Positions 51,922-60,815 are shown, numbered from the stretch's first letter. The stretch is 64,000 nucleotides of DNA from Halobacillus litoralis (GCF_009856355.1 NZ_WMEW01000013.1:41064-105063), one strand, 5' to 3'. Notes: generated by a model from the letters alone, not told the origin. Program-made: numbers and translations.

Positions 51922-53232
51922 ATGGGATACACGAAAGAACAGATTATTCACGAAGTCAAAGAAAACAAAATTGAATTTCTTATCTTGGAATTCACAGATA
52001 TGCTTGGGGATACAAAGAACGTAGAACTTCCAGTAGAAGAGCTGGAAATGGTTCTTGAAAACGAAGCAATGTTTGACAGTTCCTCCATTTCCGGATTTTC
52101 AGATATTCAGGAAAGTGACATGTATCTCTATCCTGATCTCGACACATTCCTGCTTCTTCCTTCCCTTGTGGATGAAGACCGCAGTGCACGTTTCATCTGT
52201 GACATTTACAAGCCCGACGGTACACCGTTTGAAGGCGATCCACGCTTCATTCTAAAGCGCGCCATGCAGGAAGCTGAAGACATGGGCTATTCCGTCAACG
52301 TTGGACCTGAACCGGAATTCTTCCTATTCAAGCTGGACAGCGCAGGCTATCCGATCCGTGAAATGAACGACCGCGGCGGATACTTCGATGCTTCTCCGAA
52401 AGATAAAGGAGATAAAGTCCGCCGTGACATCGTACGTACCCTTAAAAAATACGGATTTGAAATGGAAGCGTCCCACCACGAAGTAGCTATGGGGCAGCAC
52501 GAAATCAACTTCCGTTTTGACAGCATGGTGAAAACAGCTGATAACATCCAAACATTCAAAAATGTCGTAAAAGATATTGCAACCAACCATGACTATCACG
52601 CAACCTTCATGCCGAAGCCGATTTCCGGAGAAAACGGTTCAGGTATGCACTGTCACCTGTCCTTATTCCAAAACGGAGACAGCGCCTTCTATGATGAGGA
52701 TGCAAGTGATGGCATTTCCAAAACGATGAAACAGTTCATCGCGGGTATTCTGCACCACGCAAGCGGAATCGCTGCTATTACAAACCCGAACGTGAACTCT
52801 TACAAACGTCTCGTTCCGGGTTATGAAGCGCCGGTAAGTGTGGCCTGGTCCCACTCCAACCGCAGCTGTATGGTCCGTGTACCAACAACCCGTGGAAAAG
52901 GAACACGCTTTGAAGTCCGTAACCCGGACCCGACTGCCAACCCATACTTGACGCTTGCTGTATTGATCCAAGCGGGTCTTGACGGCATCAAGAAGGAAAT
53001 GGACGCCGGCGAAGCGGAAAGCCGTAACCTGTATGAAGTGGAAGACGAAAGTGTACCAACTCTTCCAACAAACTTGAAAGAAGCTCTTGGAGCCCTGAAC
53101 AAAGATGACCTTCTTCTATCTGCACTCGGCGAGCACACATCCGGTGCTTATATCGAAGAAAAGCAAAAAGAATGGACAGAATATTCCCTGCAGGTCAGCA
53201 AATGGGAAATCGAAAAATATATGAACAAGTAA
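51922..53232 (+). CDS. glnA: Glutamine synthetase type I (GlnA), stand-alone copy
   Basis: 436 aa type I-alpha enzyme: EASHHEVAMGQHEINF, NGSGMHCHLSLF, NSYKRLVPGYEAP (flap Glu) and the NRS...R active-site segments are present. No adenylylation-type extension. The usual FDGSSIEGFVRIEESDM reads FDSSSISGFSDIQESDM (51-67): the residue aligned with R62 of B. subtilis GlnA, linked to feedback inhibition, is D61. There is no glnR gene beside it, but a perfect GlnR/TnrA site lies upstream. Halobacillus halophilus is known to carry a second, salt- and chloride-controlled glnA2. This gene could be its counterpart (inference). The start was chosen at ATGGGATAC after AGAGAGAGGGTAAATCA. Confidence 0.93.
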   Translation: MGYTKEQIIHEVKENKIEFLILEFTDMLGDTKNVELPVEELEMVLENEAMFDSSSISGFSDIQESDMYLYPDLDTFLLLPSLVDEDRSARFICDIYKPDGTPFEGDPRFILKRAMQEAEDMGYSVNVGPEPEFFLFKLDSAGYPIREMNDRGGYFDASPKDKGDKVRRDIVRTLKKYGFEMEASHHEVAMGQHEINFRFDSMVKTADNIQTFKNVVKDIATNHDYHATFMPKPISGENGSGMHCHLSLFQNGDSAFYDEDASDGISKTMKQFIAGILHHASGIAAITNPNVNSYKRLVPGYEAPVSVAWSHSNRSCMVRVPTTRGKGTRFEVRNPDPTANPYLTLAVLIQAGLDGIKKEMDAGEAESRNLYEVEDESVPTLPTNLKEALGALNKDDLLLSALGEHTSGAYIEEKQKEWTEYSLQVSKWEIEKYMNK

Positions 53233-53237
53233 GAACC

Positions 53238-53274
53238 AAAAAAAGCATCTCCTGAATGGGAGATGCTTTTTTGC
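53238..53274 (+). terminator. Terminator after glnA
   Basis: AAAAGCATCTCC-TGAATG-GGAGATGCTTTTTT. The repeat B sequence begins two bases later. Confidence 0.88.
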
Positions 53275-53275
53275 T

Positions 53276-53662
53276 GTAGAAAAAGCCTGTGTTAACCAGT
53301 TAGAATTGCCCATTTATCGTGTAAGGAGTAGCATTCCGCTTGTAGGTGGATGAATGCCGCGGACGTCCACCACCGAGCGCTCTTCGTGCCGACGTAACAA
53401 TATATAGGAGAGAGATTGTCCACTAAGCAAATTCGCAGATTAAAAAGAACGGCATGGGCTGCGCTGTTGCCGATTGCGTGGAAAAGAAAAAGCACAGGTG
53501 CTGATGACGGCTGCCTCCCGACATATGAAAAAGACTGCAGCGGTGCCCCTTCCACTCCTGCGGAAGAACGAGTAGGCCGAGATCGACAAGCGCGGGTTTT
53601 GCGAGGAGGCTCGGGCGCTCGTCCGCGGAAAGAGGAGGGGCTTTCGCTCCTGGCGTTAAGAA
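53276..53662. repeat. Long composite intergenic repeat, copy B
   Basis: Same ends as copy A (GTAGAAAAAGCCTGTGTTAA; CTTTCGCTCCTGGCGTTAAG) and the same inner blocks in the same order. The GC-rich hairpin after GCCGCGG is deleted (CCGCGGACGTCCACCACC). Contains no gene. It lies between the glnA terminator and another terminator. Confidence 0.75.
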
Positions 53663-53665
53663 AAT

Positions 53666-53713
53666 AAAAACCCGTCCTGTGATGATGACTCTTTCATCAA
53701 GGACGGGTTTTCC
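53666..53713. terminator. Terminator after rsgA-like gene
   Basis: AAAACCCGTCCT and AGGACGGGTTTT form the stem, with an inner GATGA/TCATC pairing. Serves the minus-strand GTPase gene. Confidence 0.8.
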
Positions 53714-53733
53714 ATTATATGTCTGTTACCTAC

Positions 53734-54762
53734 TTACTCTTTAATTGCATTGGGACCGTAAAGCATCCGGTTCGTACGATGTGTTCCATACTGATCCTTC
53801 AGCTCCTGACGCCTTAATTCCCGCTTCAGTTTATTGTAGCTGATCAGCCGCTTTTCTTCCATTTCTCCGTTTTGAATAGCTGTTCTTACCGCACATCCTG
53901 GTTCCTTTTCATGACGGCAGTCTCTAAATCGGCAGCTGTCACTTAGAGATTCGATGTCCGAAAACGTGTGATCAAGCTTTTCTTCCCCATTTCCCCATAG
54001 CTGCAGCTCTCTCATCCCTGGTGTGTCAATCATACAGGAGCCGCCTGGCAGATGGAACAACTCCCGGTGTGTCGTCGTATGACGCCCCCTGTCATCCTCC
54101 ATCCTGACCGCCTGTGTCTCCTGAACGTCTTTTTCCAGCAGCGCGTTCATCAGCGTTGACTTTCCGACGCCGGAAGAACCGATGAGAGAAACCGTCAGTC
54201 CTTCTGCCAATTCGCCTTTCAAAGCCGCCAGGCCGCTTCCGGTCAGGTTATCAACAGGGTACACGGGGACGCCGGGAGCGGCCTTCTCGATTTGAAAGAG
54301 TTGTTTATGGAGTTCGTCGGTCAGGTCTTTTTTTGTACACACAATGACTGGACGGGCACCGCTTTCATACACCTGTTGAATATACCGCTCGATCCTTCTG
54401 GGATTCAACTCCCGGGTTAAAGCGGTGACGACAAAAACAATGTCCACATTGGCTGCTATGACCTGTTCTTTATGAGTCCGGCCCGCTTCGCTGCGGGACA
54501 GGACCGTCTGCCGGTTTAAAACACGCTGGATCTTCACCCGTGCTCCGTTATTATAAGGCTCGATCACCACCCAGTCCCCTACGGCAGGGAATCCGCTCTC
54601 TTCGACCGTATTGTATCGGAAACGGCCGGATACTTCTCCAAAGCGTACGCTGTCGTCATCCACTACGGTGTAGATGCCGTGCGTGGACGTGGCAATCCTT
54701 CCTGCCTGTTCCCCTTCTTTCAACTGATCATGAAAATAATTATGAAAATCTTTTCGTTTCAT
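53734..54762 (-). CDS. RsgA-type circularly permuted GTPase
   Basis: 342 aa. OB-fold N-terminal domain, then GTPase motifs in permuted order: TALTREL and TKKDLTD (G4), VYPVDNLTGSGL (G5), GSSGVGKSTLMNAL (G1), RHTTTHRELF (G2), DTPGMRELQLW (G3). The C-terminal zinc site is CRFRDCRHEKEPGC. RsgA helps mature the 30S ribosomal subunit. The HTNRMLYGPNAIKE tail and the longer N-terminus look like the second RsgA paralogue seen in many Bacillaceae, rather than the copy in the rpmB-stp-prkC region. Confidence 0.85.
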   Translation of the reverse strand: MKRKDFHNYFHDQLKEGEQAGRIATSTHGIYTVVDDDSVRFGEVSGRFRYNTVEESGFPAVGDWVVIEPYNNGARVKIQRVLNRQTVLSRSEAGRTHKEQVIAANVDIVFVVTALTRELNPRRIERYIQQVYESGARPVIVCTKKDLTDELHKQLFQIEKAAPGVPVYPVDNLTGSGLAALKGELAEGLTVSLIGSSGVGKSTLMNALLEKDVQETQAVRMEDDRGRHTTTHRELFHLPGGSCMIDTPGMRELQLWGNGEEKLDHTFSDIESLSDSCRFRDCRHEKEPGCAVRTAIQNGEMEEKRLISYNKLKRELRRQELKDQYGTHRTNRMLYGPNAIKE

Positions 54763-54790
54763 TCGATTCCTCCTGAGTGTTCGGAGGACG

Positions 54791-54856
54791 CTAAGAGTGG
54801 TGTCCTCCTGTTTTTTGCTGGATGCTGATTGTTGTGAACGTTTTATTATTTGACAT
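54791..54856 (-). CDS. Possible leader peptide upstream of rsgA-like gene (21 aa)
   Basis: MSNNKTFTTISIQQKTGGHHS, 28 bases before the GTPase start. Its last codons are part of a hairpin (GGAGGAC pairs with GTCCTCC) that ends 9 bases before the rsgA ribosome binding site. Translation of the short frame could open or close that hairpin. Speculative. Confidence 0.35.
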   Translation of the reverse strand: MSNNKTFTTISIQQKTGGHHS

Positions 54857-54930
54857 AAACACCACTCCCCGCTTCTTTGTTCCTTTTAGTTTACCATAGA
54901 AGAATGTCCAGTATCTTCCTTTTACTGCAA

Positions 54931-55710
54931 TTATCCACGGGAAACCGCCCGCTTCGCTGACACTGCCGCAAATGTAATGGTCAAGGTGCTGACTATGGTA
55001 ATAGCCGCAACCCCCTGCATCATATCCCAGAAGACCCATCCGTCAATCAGGACCGTCCGCATACTTTCGAAAATATAGGTGGTTGGATTGATGGCAGCTG
55101 CAATCTTGAGCCACTGGGCGTCGATAAGTTCATACGGAACGAACGTGGTGCTCAAAAATATAAGGGGAAAAAAGATGAATGTTCCGGCCTGAGCAGCCTG
55201 AGCATTCCCTGTCCGTAAAGCAACGCCGGCGGAATATCCGGCAAAGGCCAGCCCCCATCCGATCGCAATCAATAGAACAAAAAGGACGCCTCCCACCCCT
55301 GTCTTCACTTCAAGGCCAAGAAGGAATGCGATGGCGATGATGAGCAGGGTCTGGACAAACAGCTGCAGCATCCCGGCAATGATCGGCCCAAGCACAATAG
55401 CCAGACGGGAGGCCGGTGTGAGCAGCAGCCGGGAAAAGAATCCGTTCTCAATATCCTTCACGATACTCTGGCCCGCTCCACCGGCTCCACCGATGGCTGC
55501 CGATACAATGGAGACAGGCAGAATAAAAGCTAAGTAGTTGGCCCCATCAAACGTCGGCAGCTGCGCGATCCCGCTCAAACCAGCTTCATAGACCAATAGA
55601 AAAAAAGCCGAAATCATGAGGTTGGGAATAAATGAAAAAGGATTTCTCAATGTCGTTTTTATATTTCTTCCGGTCATCAGCCATGTGTCTCTCCAAACAT
55701 TACTCCCCAT
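54931..55710 (-). CDS. ABC-2 type transporter permease
   Basis: 259 aa, six membrane helices. FRAME: RDTWLMTGRNIKTTLRNPFSF then AGGAGQSIVKDIENGFFSRLLLTP, the conserved ABC-2 block, and the C-terminal FESMRTVLIDG. Likely a daunorubicin-resistance (DrrB) type exporter membrane subunit. Its start overlaps the end of the ATPase gene. The start was chosen after AGAGGGGAAGAAAAGCG. Confidence 0.85.
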   Translation of the reverse strand: MGSNVWRDTWLMTGRNIKTTLRNPFSFIPNLMISAFFLLVYEAGLSGIAQLPTFDGANYLAFILPVSIVSAAIGGAGGAGQSIVKDIENGFFSRLLLTPASRLAIVLGPIIAGMLQLFVQTLLIIAIAFLLGLEVKTGVGGVLFVLLIAIGWGLAFAGYSAGVALRTGNAQAAQAGTFIFFPLIFLSTTFVPYELIDAQWLKIAAAINPTTYIFESMRTVLIDGWVFWDMMQGVAAITIVSTLTITFAAVSAKRAVSRG

Positions 55711-56659
55711 CGCTTTTCTTCCCCTCTCCGGTAATCTTAAGAAAAATATCATCCAGGGTCGGCGAGGATAATTGTATGTCCTCGACCTGAATGTTTTCGC
55801 GGTCGAGAATGCGGGCTACTTCCAGCAGCTGTCTCGTTCCTTCTTCGACATAAATCAAAATCTTTTCCTGCTTTTTAATGACATCCGCGTCGTTCAGCCC
55901 TGCTTTCAACTGCAGAAGGATCTGTTCACTATCCTCCCCTTCGGCAGGCGTGAGGGCGATGAGGTCACTTCCGATCCTTGCCTTCAACTCCTTCGGTGTA
56001 CCGGTTGCAACGATTTCCCCATCGTTGATAATGCTGATCCGGTCCGCCAGGCTGTCTGCTTCTTCCAAGTACTGGGTCGTTAAGAAAATAGTCGTTCCCT
56101 TCTCCTTATTTAAACGCCTCAATTCTTCCCATACAGCCATACGGTTGGAGGGGTCCAGCCCTGTCGTCGGCTCATCCAAAAACAGAACAGCCGGTTCATG
56201 AACGAGGGTAAGCGCAAGGTCAAGGCGACGGCGCATCCCGCCGGAATACCGTCCGATTCTCCTGTCTGCGGCCTCCGTCAGTTGAACAATTTCCAACAGC
56301 CTCATGGCCCGCTCCCGGCCCTCTTTTTTACCAAAGCCAAAAATCCAGGCCTGCAGTTCAAGCATTTCCCTCCCTGTCAAATCAGGATCCACTCCGGTTT
56401 CCTGCAGAGCTACTCCAATGTGACGCCTCACTTTTTCCGGTTCACGGATGACGTCGCAGCCGGCTACATGTGCTGTTCCAGTTGTTGCGTTCATCAACGT
56501 GGTCAAGATCTGAACGGTCGTGGACTTTCCGGCTCCATTCGGACCGAGGAAAGCGAAAAACTCCCCTTCGTCCACATGAAAAGAAACATCTTTAACCGCT
56601 TGAATTCCGCCTTTTTTAAATGTTTTGGATAAATGTTCAACCTGGATACTTCCATTCAC
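55700..56659 (-). CDS. ABC transporter ATPase, DrrA/CcmA type
   Basis: 319 aa. Walker A GPNGAGKSTT, signature YSGGMRRRLDLAL, Walker B AVLFLDEPTTGLDP, and the C-terminal extension of about 90 residues (LTPAEGEDSEQILLQL, then SSPTLDDIFLKITGEG) typical of DrrA drug-export ATPases. GTG start (VNGSIQVEHLSKTF) is proposed, after AAAGGGGCTGATG; no ATG fits. Forms an exporter with the following permease; cargo unknown. Confidence 0.85.
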   Translation of the reverse strand: MNGSIQVEHLSKTFKKGGIQAVKDVSFHVDEGEFFAFLGPNGAGKSTTVQILTTLMNATTGTAHVAGCDVIREPEKVRRHIGVALQETGVDPDLTGREMLELQAWIFGFGKKEGRERAMRLLEIVQLTEAADRRIGRYSGGMRRRLDLALTLVHEPAVLFLDEPTTGLDPSNRMAVWEELRRLNKEKGTTIFLTTQYLEEADSLADRISIINDGEIVATGTPKELKARIGSDLIALTPAEGEDSEQILLQLKAGLNDADVIKKQEKILIYVEEGTRQLLEVARILDRENIQVEDIQLSSPTLDDIFLKITGEGKKSDGE

Positions 56660-56845
56660 CTTTTCATCAGCCCCTTTATGTAAAAAAATGTTGTACGAAC
56701 AAGTTTGAAACAGATGGTTCCGGGGTATACTTTTCATTACCTCAACTTATTGAAATGCGCCAAAACTAGACGTTTTTCACTGTTGAAGACATTAAACTCA
56801 GATGATAAAATTTTATAAAATTCAGAAAAAAGGAGAGACCCAACA

Positions 56846-57097
56846 ATGATGGAAGCCTTATACCTTTATCCATGGGCAGCACCGCTGCTTGTCGGAATCG
56901 CCATTCTTTCCCTGATTGGAACCTACATCAGCTTTAAACAGGAAAAGTACTTACTGATGATGAGTATGGGAATCACTCAGACGCTGATCAGTACTTTCCT
57001 CGTCACCGGAGCTGCTCCCGTTCTATTCGGCGTCGGACTTACCCAGATTTATTTAGGAGTCGTCAATGTAAAAAGGGTGAAAGCTGTAAGACAATGA
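56846..57097 (+). CDS. Small membrane protein (83 aa), unrecognised
   Basis: Three membrane segments: PWAAPLLVGIAILSLIGTYI, YLLMMSMGITQTLISTFLV, PVLFGVGLTQIYLGVVNV. AAAGGAGAGACCCAACA precedes the start. The last residues KRVKAVRQ are written by one arm of the inverted repeat shared with the convergent gene. Confidence 0.6.
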   Translation: MMEALYLYPWAAPLLVGIAILSLIGTYISFKQEKYLLMMSMGITQTLISTFLVTGAAPVLFGVGLTQIYLGVVNVKRVKAVRQ

Positions 57098-57135
57098 GTA
57101 ATCATCGTCTTATAGAGCTTTCACCCTTTTTTCGA
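57073..57135. terminator. Bidirectional terminator inside two convergent coding ends
   Basis: AAAAAGGGTGAAAGCT pairs with AGCTTTCACCCTTTTTT across a loop of about 30 bases. Each arm codes the C-terminus of one of the two convergent genes. Confidence 0.7.
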
Positions 57136-57454
57136 TATAGGCACAGAGGTCCCCTACCGTACCAAAAACGGCAAGCGGATTTTCCAGCAGGGTGGGAGTT
57201 CCTGGGATGATTTTCCAATGAGTCAGCAGTGTTTGGAAGGTACGTAAAAAAAGCAGCTGGTTATTACGATAAATTTCCCGAAGGCTGCACTGGGTGGATA
57301 GATATTCAAACGCCGGCTGCTGCAGCACGGCTGCATCGAGATGGATATAATAAAGCACACTTTGATAAACCGCTGCCGGAAGGCGTTTATCGGCGGCCCC
57401 ACCGCTTGTCTCCCTCTCCTTTTTGAAATGCTGAAAGCTGTAAAGATCCGCCAC
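57110..57454 (-). CDS. Hypothetical protein (114 aa)
   Basis: ADLYSFQHFKKERETSGGAA, then a helical region (LHRDAAV-type segment YYIHLDAAVLQQPAFEYLST) and FGTVGDLCAYIEKRVKAL. Soluble, no known motif. GTG start proposed 8 bases after GACGAGG; a second GTG three codons earlier is possible. Convergent with the 56846 gene. Confidence 0.55.
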   Translation of the reverse strand: MADLYSFQHFKKERETSGGAADKRLPAAVYQSVLYYIHLDAAVLQQPAFEYLSTQCSLREIYRNNQLLFLRTFQTLLTHWKIIPGTPTLLENPLAVFGTVGDLCAYIEKRVKAL

Positions 57455-57637
57455 TTGTACCACCTCGTCTTTTTCCTATACTTAAAGATTCTCCACCCCT
57501 GTTCCGGATTCCTTCTACGGCAGAAAGAATTCAGCCGGCCTTATCATTACCATTCCTCTATCAATTTTGTTACCTTAAAAGGAAGCATGTATCATGACAC
57601 CATGACACCTGAACAACGAATCAAGGAGGCAAAACAA

Positions 57638-58378
57638 ATGAACCAAACGATAGAGACTCTGTTGAACCACCGATCCATCCGCAAGTTTAAAGATGAAAAA
57701 CTGACAGACGAACAGCTGGATACCATCCTGAAAGCCGCCCAGCAGGCATCCACGTCCAGTTATATGATGGCTTACAGCATCATCGGCGTCACGGACGAGG
57801 AAAAGAAAACCCAGCTGGCTGAAATCTCCGGACAGGATTATGTAAAAAATAACGGTCACCTGTTGGTTTTCTGCGCGGATCTCTACCGCCACACCTTACA
57901 CGCCACATCTGCAGAGTATGAGCAGATGCTGTCCAACCTGGAAAACAGCGAGCATTTCCTCGTATCCGCCATCGACGCAGCCCTCGCCTCCCAGAATGCC
58001 GCCATTGCTGCTGAAGCGATGGGACTCGGCATCTGCTATATTGGGAGTCTCCGCAACCAGCTGGATAAAGTCGATGAAATCCTTGATCTTCCTAAGCATG
58101 TCCTGCCGCTGTTTGGCATGGTCATCGGCGTCCCGGATCATGAGCCGGACCTGAAACCACGCCTGCCGAAGCAAGCCGTGTATTTTGAAAATGGCTACAA
58201 CAGGGATCATAAGCAGGAGCTTACCGACTTCGATAAGGAAATTGCCGCCTATTACGAGGCAAGGCAGACAAACAACCGCAGTGATTCCTGGACCGATCAG
58301 ATGCGGCGTCGTTTTACAAAACCGATGCGTATGGATGTGACAGGCATCGTGAAGAAAAAAGGATTCAATAAACAGTAA
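57638..58378 (+). CDS. NADPH-dependent nitroreductase/flavin oxidoreductase (NfsA/NfrA type)
   Basis: 246 aa. FMN-binding RSIRKFKDEKLTD near the start, QQASTSSYMM, AAEAMGLGICYIGSLRNQ, LPLFGMVIGVPD, and the extra C-terminal arm (KPMRMDVTGIVKKKGF) that marks the NfsA/FRP subgroup. Reduces nitro compounds or free flavin with NAD(P)H. ATCAAGGAGGCAAAACAA sets the start. Runs 12 bases into the sirtuin gene, probably one transcript. Confidence 0.88.
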   Translation: MNQTIETLLNHRSIRKFKDEKLTDEQLDTILKAAQQASTSSYMMAYSIIGVTDEEKKTQLAEISGQDYVKNNGHLLVFCADLYRHTLHATSAEYEQMLSNLENSEHFLVSAIDAALASQNAAIAAEAMGLGICYIGSLRNQLDKVDEILDLPKHVLPLFGMVIGVPDHEPDLKPRLPKQAVYFENGYNRDHKQELTDFDKEIAAYYEARQTNNRSDSWTDQMRRRFTKPMRMDVTGIVKKKGFNKQ

Positions 58379-58390
58379 GGAGAGATCCTC

Positions 58391-59119
58391 ATGTCCTATC
58401 AAACGGCAGCCGCGCAGATCGAGCGTGCGGGCCGGATCGTCGTCCTCACAGGTGCGGGGGTCTCAACGGCAAGCGGGATTCCGGATTTCCGCTCCAGTGA
58501 AGGATTGTGGACCGAAGATTATTCGCGGGAATACTACATGTCGAATGATTACTTCCAAAGACACCCTGAAGATTTCTGGAAAAAGTACAAAGATATTTTC
58601 CAGCTGAAGCTTTTACAGGACTACCGCCCGAACAAAGTTCATCAATTCATCCATGAGCTCGAAACAGTGGACCGGCAAGTGTCCGTCATCACCCAGAACG
58701 TAGACGGCCTTCATCAGCTGGCCGGAAGCACGTCTGTCCTTGAATATCACGGCACGTTGAACCAATCGTTCTGCCAGGACTGCGGGCGGGCGTATCCGTT
58801 GGAAGATGTGATGCAAGCGGTGGTCCCTGTGTGCCGGGACTGCCGGACAACCCTTAAGCCCGGAGTCATGCTTTTCGGAGACCTCATCACGGCGCATGAC
58901 GAAGCAGAAAAAATGGTTACCGATGCTGACCTGCTTCTTGTTATGGGGACCTCCCTTCAGGTCACGCCTTTCAGTCTTCTTCCCTATTACGCATGGGAAC
59001 AAGGAACCGCAGCGTCCATCCTGATCAATAATGAACCGACAGACAAGGATCATTTGTTTGATACCGTTTTACACGATGACCTTTCCCATGCTGTCCAACA
59101 GCTTCAAAAATATCTCTAA
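58391..59119 (+). CDS. cobB: NAD-dependent protein deacylase (sirtuin CobB/SrtN type)
   Basis: 242 aa. NAD site GAGVSTASGIPDFRSSEGLW, catalytic QNVDGLHQ with His in EYHGTL, zinc cysteines in CQDC and CRDC, and KPGVMLFGD. Removes acetyl groups from lysines, for example on acetyl-CoA synthetase, in an NAD-dependent way. Linked to the nitroreductase gene; ends in a strong terminator. Confidence 0.93.
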   Translation: MSYQTAAAQIERAGRIVVLTGAGVSTASGIPDFRSSEGLWTEDYSREYYMSNDYFQRHPEDFWKKYKDIFQLKLLQDYRPNKVHQFIHELETVDRQVSVITQNVDGLHQLAGSTSVLEYHGTLNQSFCQDCGRAYPLEDVMQAVVPVCRDCRTTLKPGVMLFGDLITAHDEAEKMVTDADLLLVMGTSLQVTPFSLLPYYAWEQGTAASILINNEPTDKDHLFDTVLHDDLSHAVQQLQKYL

Positions 59120-59142
59120 GAAAACAGTGGCAGAAGCTGGCC

Positions 59143-59178
59143 GTCAGGCTGTCGAGAAATTCTCGGCAGCCTTTTTTA
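59143..59178 (+). terminator. Terminator after sirtuin gene
   Basis: GGCTGTCGAGAAATTCTCGGCAGCC followed by TTTTTTATA. Nearly the same sequence as the ppaC terminator at 50247-50284. Confidence 0.88.
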
Positions 59179-59328
59179 TATGAATGATCCTCTGCTTTTA
59201 CACTTGTGAAACCGGCTGCGTTTTAAGAAAGAAGCGGAGCGTGGCTGTCCATATAACATGCAGGGAGCAATTAAAGATAACCAGCACTTTTTCTACGGTC
59301 TCACGAGCAGCTTCTGCCGATTGGTTTT

Positions 59329-59931
59329 TTATGAAGGGAGCAGCGCGGCTGTCTTTGCGGTCCAGAGCTCAATGCACGGTCCGGCAAGAAACACAGAAAG
59401 CACTGTCCCCAGCCCAACCGGACCGCCGACTCCATAGGCCATCAACGTTGCCAATACAGCAACAACAACCTGAGCACTTCCAAGCCTCATACGAAAACGC
59501 TCGCTGATTGAAACAAACAAATCATCGGCTGGCGCCCGTGGGAATCCAGTCTGGATATAAAGCGACAAGCCAAAGGTAGCTGTAATGAGCCCTCCGGTGA
59601 AGATCAGGATTTTCATCCAAAGCCCAAGCATGCTGAAATCCCAGTTTCCCATCACAACGATGAGCCAGAAGTCCAGAATCAGACTTTCCAACACGATAGG
59701 AATAAAAGCAAGAAGATCCGGCCCCCTTTTTTTCAACCAGGCATTAACAAAAATAACAACAAGCTGGGTGATGCCGAACCAAAAACCGGCGGACATACCG
59801 AATCGTTCACTGAATCCGACAAACAAAGCCGTCCAGAACCCCGCCCCGAGGGAAGCTTTCACGACAAGTGCTGTACCGAAATAGACAGTGATGATGCCCA
59901 TGATATAATAAAATAACCGATTCCATTTCAA
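59329..59931 (-). CDS. YczE/YitT-family membrane protein
   Basis: 200 aa, about five to six membrane helices. FYYIMGIITVYFGTALVVKASLGAGFW, then AGFWFGITQLVVIF and QTGFPRAPADDLFVSISERF (read in parts) fit the YczE subgroup. Transport function suspected, substrate unknown. Divergent from a LysR regulator, the common layout for a regulator and its target. Confidence 0.8.
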   Translation of the reverse strand: MKWNRLFYYIMGIITVYFGTALVVKASLGAGFWTALFVGFSERFGMSAGFWFGITQLVVIFVNAWLKKRGPDLLAFIPIVLESLILDFWLIVVMGNWDFSMLGLWMKILIFTGGLITATFGLSLYIQTGFPRAPADDLFVSISERFRMRLGSAQVVVAVLATLMAYGVGGPVGLGTVLSVFLAGPCIELWTAKTAALLPS

Positions 59932-59984
59932 TGCAGACCCCCCTTTCCATCCCCCTATTTTTCAATTGCCAGGAGGTTATATCC

Positions 59985-60815
59985 ATGCACTTGCAGCGGA
60001 TTCAATCATTCATCGAAATTGCCCGTTATCAAAGCTTTACAAAAGCAGCCCAGTCACTGCTGATTTCCCAGCCTGCCTTAAGCAGGCAGATGAAAAAGCT
60101 GGAGGAGGAGCTCGGATTTCCATTATTCCTAACGTCACGAACAGGAATCGAATTAACCGCAAAATCCAAAGCCCTCCATGAAGAGCTGGCTCCCCTCTTT
60201 TCCCAGATCACCAATATCATTGAACACTACCAGACGGAAGGGCGCATACGGTTTGGCTCTACGCCCTACATCAGTACGTATTACATGAATGACTTTATGC
60301 CTTCCTTAAATACGATTGATATTCTCGTTACGGAAGTCAGACAGAACAGCCGTGAGCTTCTCCCACTTTTAGAGAACCGCACCATCGATGCAGCGATTGT
60401 CGAAGGCCCGCCGGAATGGGAAGATCTCTGCTCATCGTTTCTATTCCGGGACCACTATGTGGCTGCGGTTTCCAATGATTCCCCCCTTGCCGGGCTCGAG
60501 GAGGTTTCCATGGGAGACTGCCTGAAGGAGCATCAGATCCTGCCTGCCGAAAACAAGCGGTTTACAGACGCCTTCCAGTACCTGGCTGAAAAAACAGGAC
60601 GCTCTTACAAAAGCACGGCCGTACATGACCATGCTCATTCCGGATTCGTTTCCCAAGGTATGGGGATTGCCTATTTCCCTGAATTAATGGCAAAACACAT
60701 CGAATACCGGGGCATCACCTTTCTTCCCATTCAGGAACGCCCGCTTTATAGAGACATGTATCTTGCCTCGACATCACCATCTGCCTTCCAAAGACTCCTC
60801 CATGTTTTTGGATAA
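59985..60815 (+). CDS. LysR-family transcriptional regulator
   Basis: 276 aa. N-terminal winged helix-turn-helix (YQSFTKAAQSLLISQPALSRQMKKLEEELGFPLF, in parts), then a shortened effector domain. The start was fixed by CCAGGAGGTTATATCC. Divergent from the YczE-type gene with 53 bases between starts, so it probably controls it. Effector unknown. Confidence 0.9.
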   Translation: MHLQRIQSFIEIARYQSFTKAAQSLLISQPALSRQMKKLEEELGFPLFLTSRTGIELTAKSKALHEELAPLFSQITNIIEHYQTEGRIRFGSTPYISTYYMNDFMPSLNTIDILVTEVRQNSRELLPLLENRTIDAAIVEGPPEWEDLCSSFLFRDHYVAAVSNDSPLAGLEEVSMGDCLKEHQILPAENKRFTDAFQYLAEKTGRSYKSTAVHDHAHSGFVSQGMGIAYFPELMAKHIEYRGITFLPIQERPLYRDMYLASTSPSAFQRLLHVFG

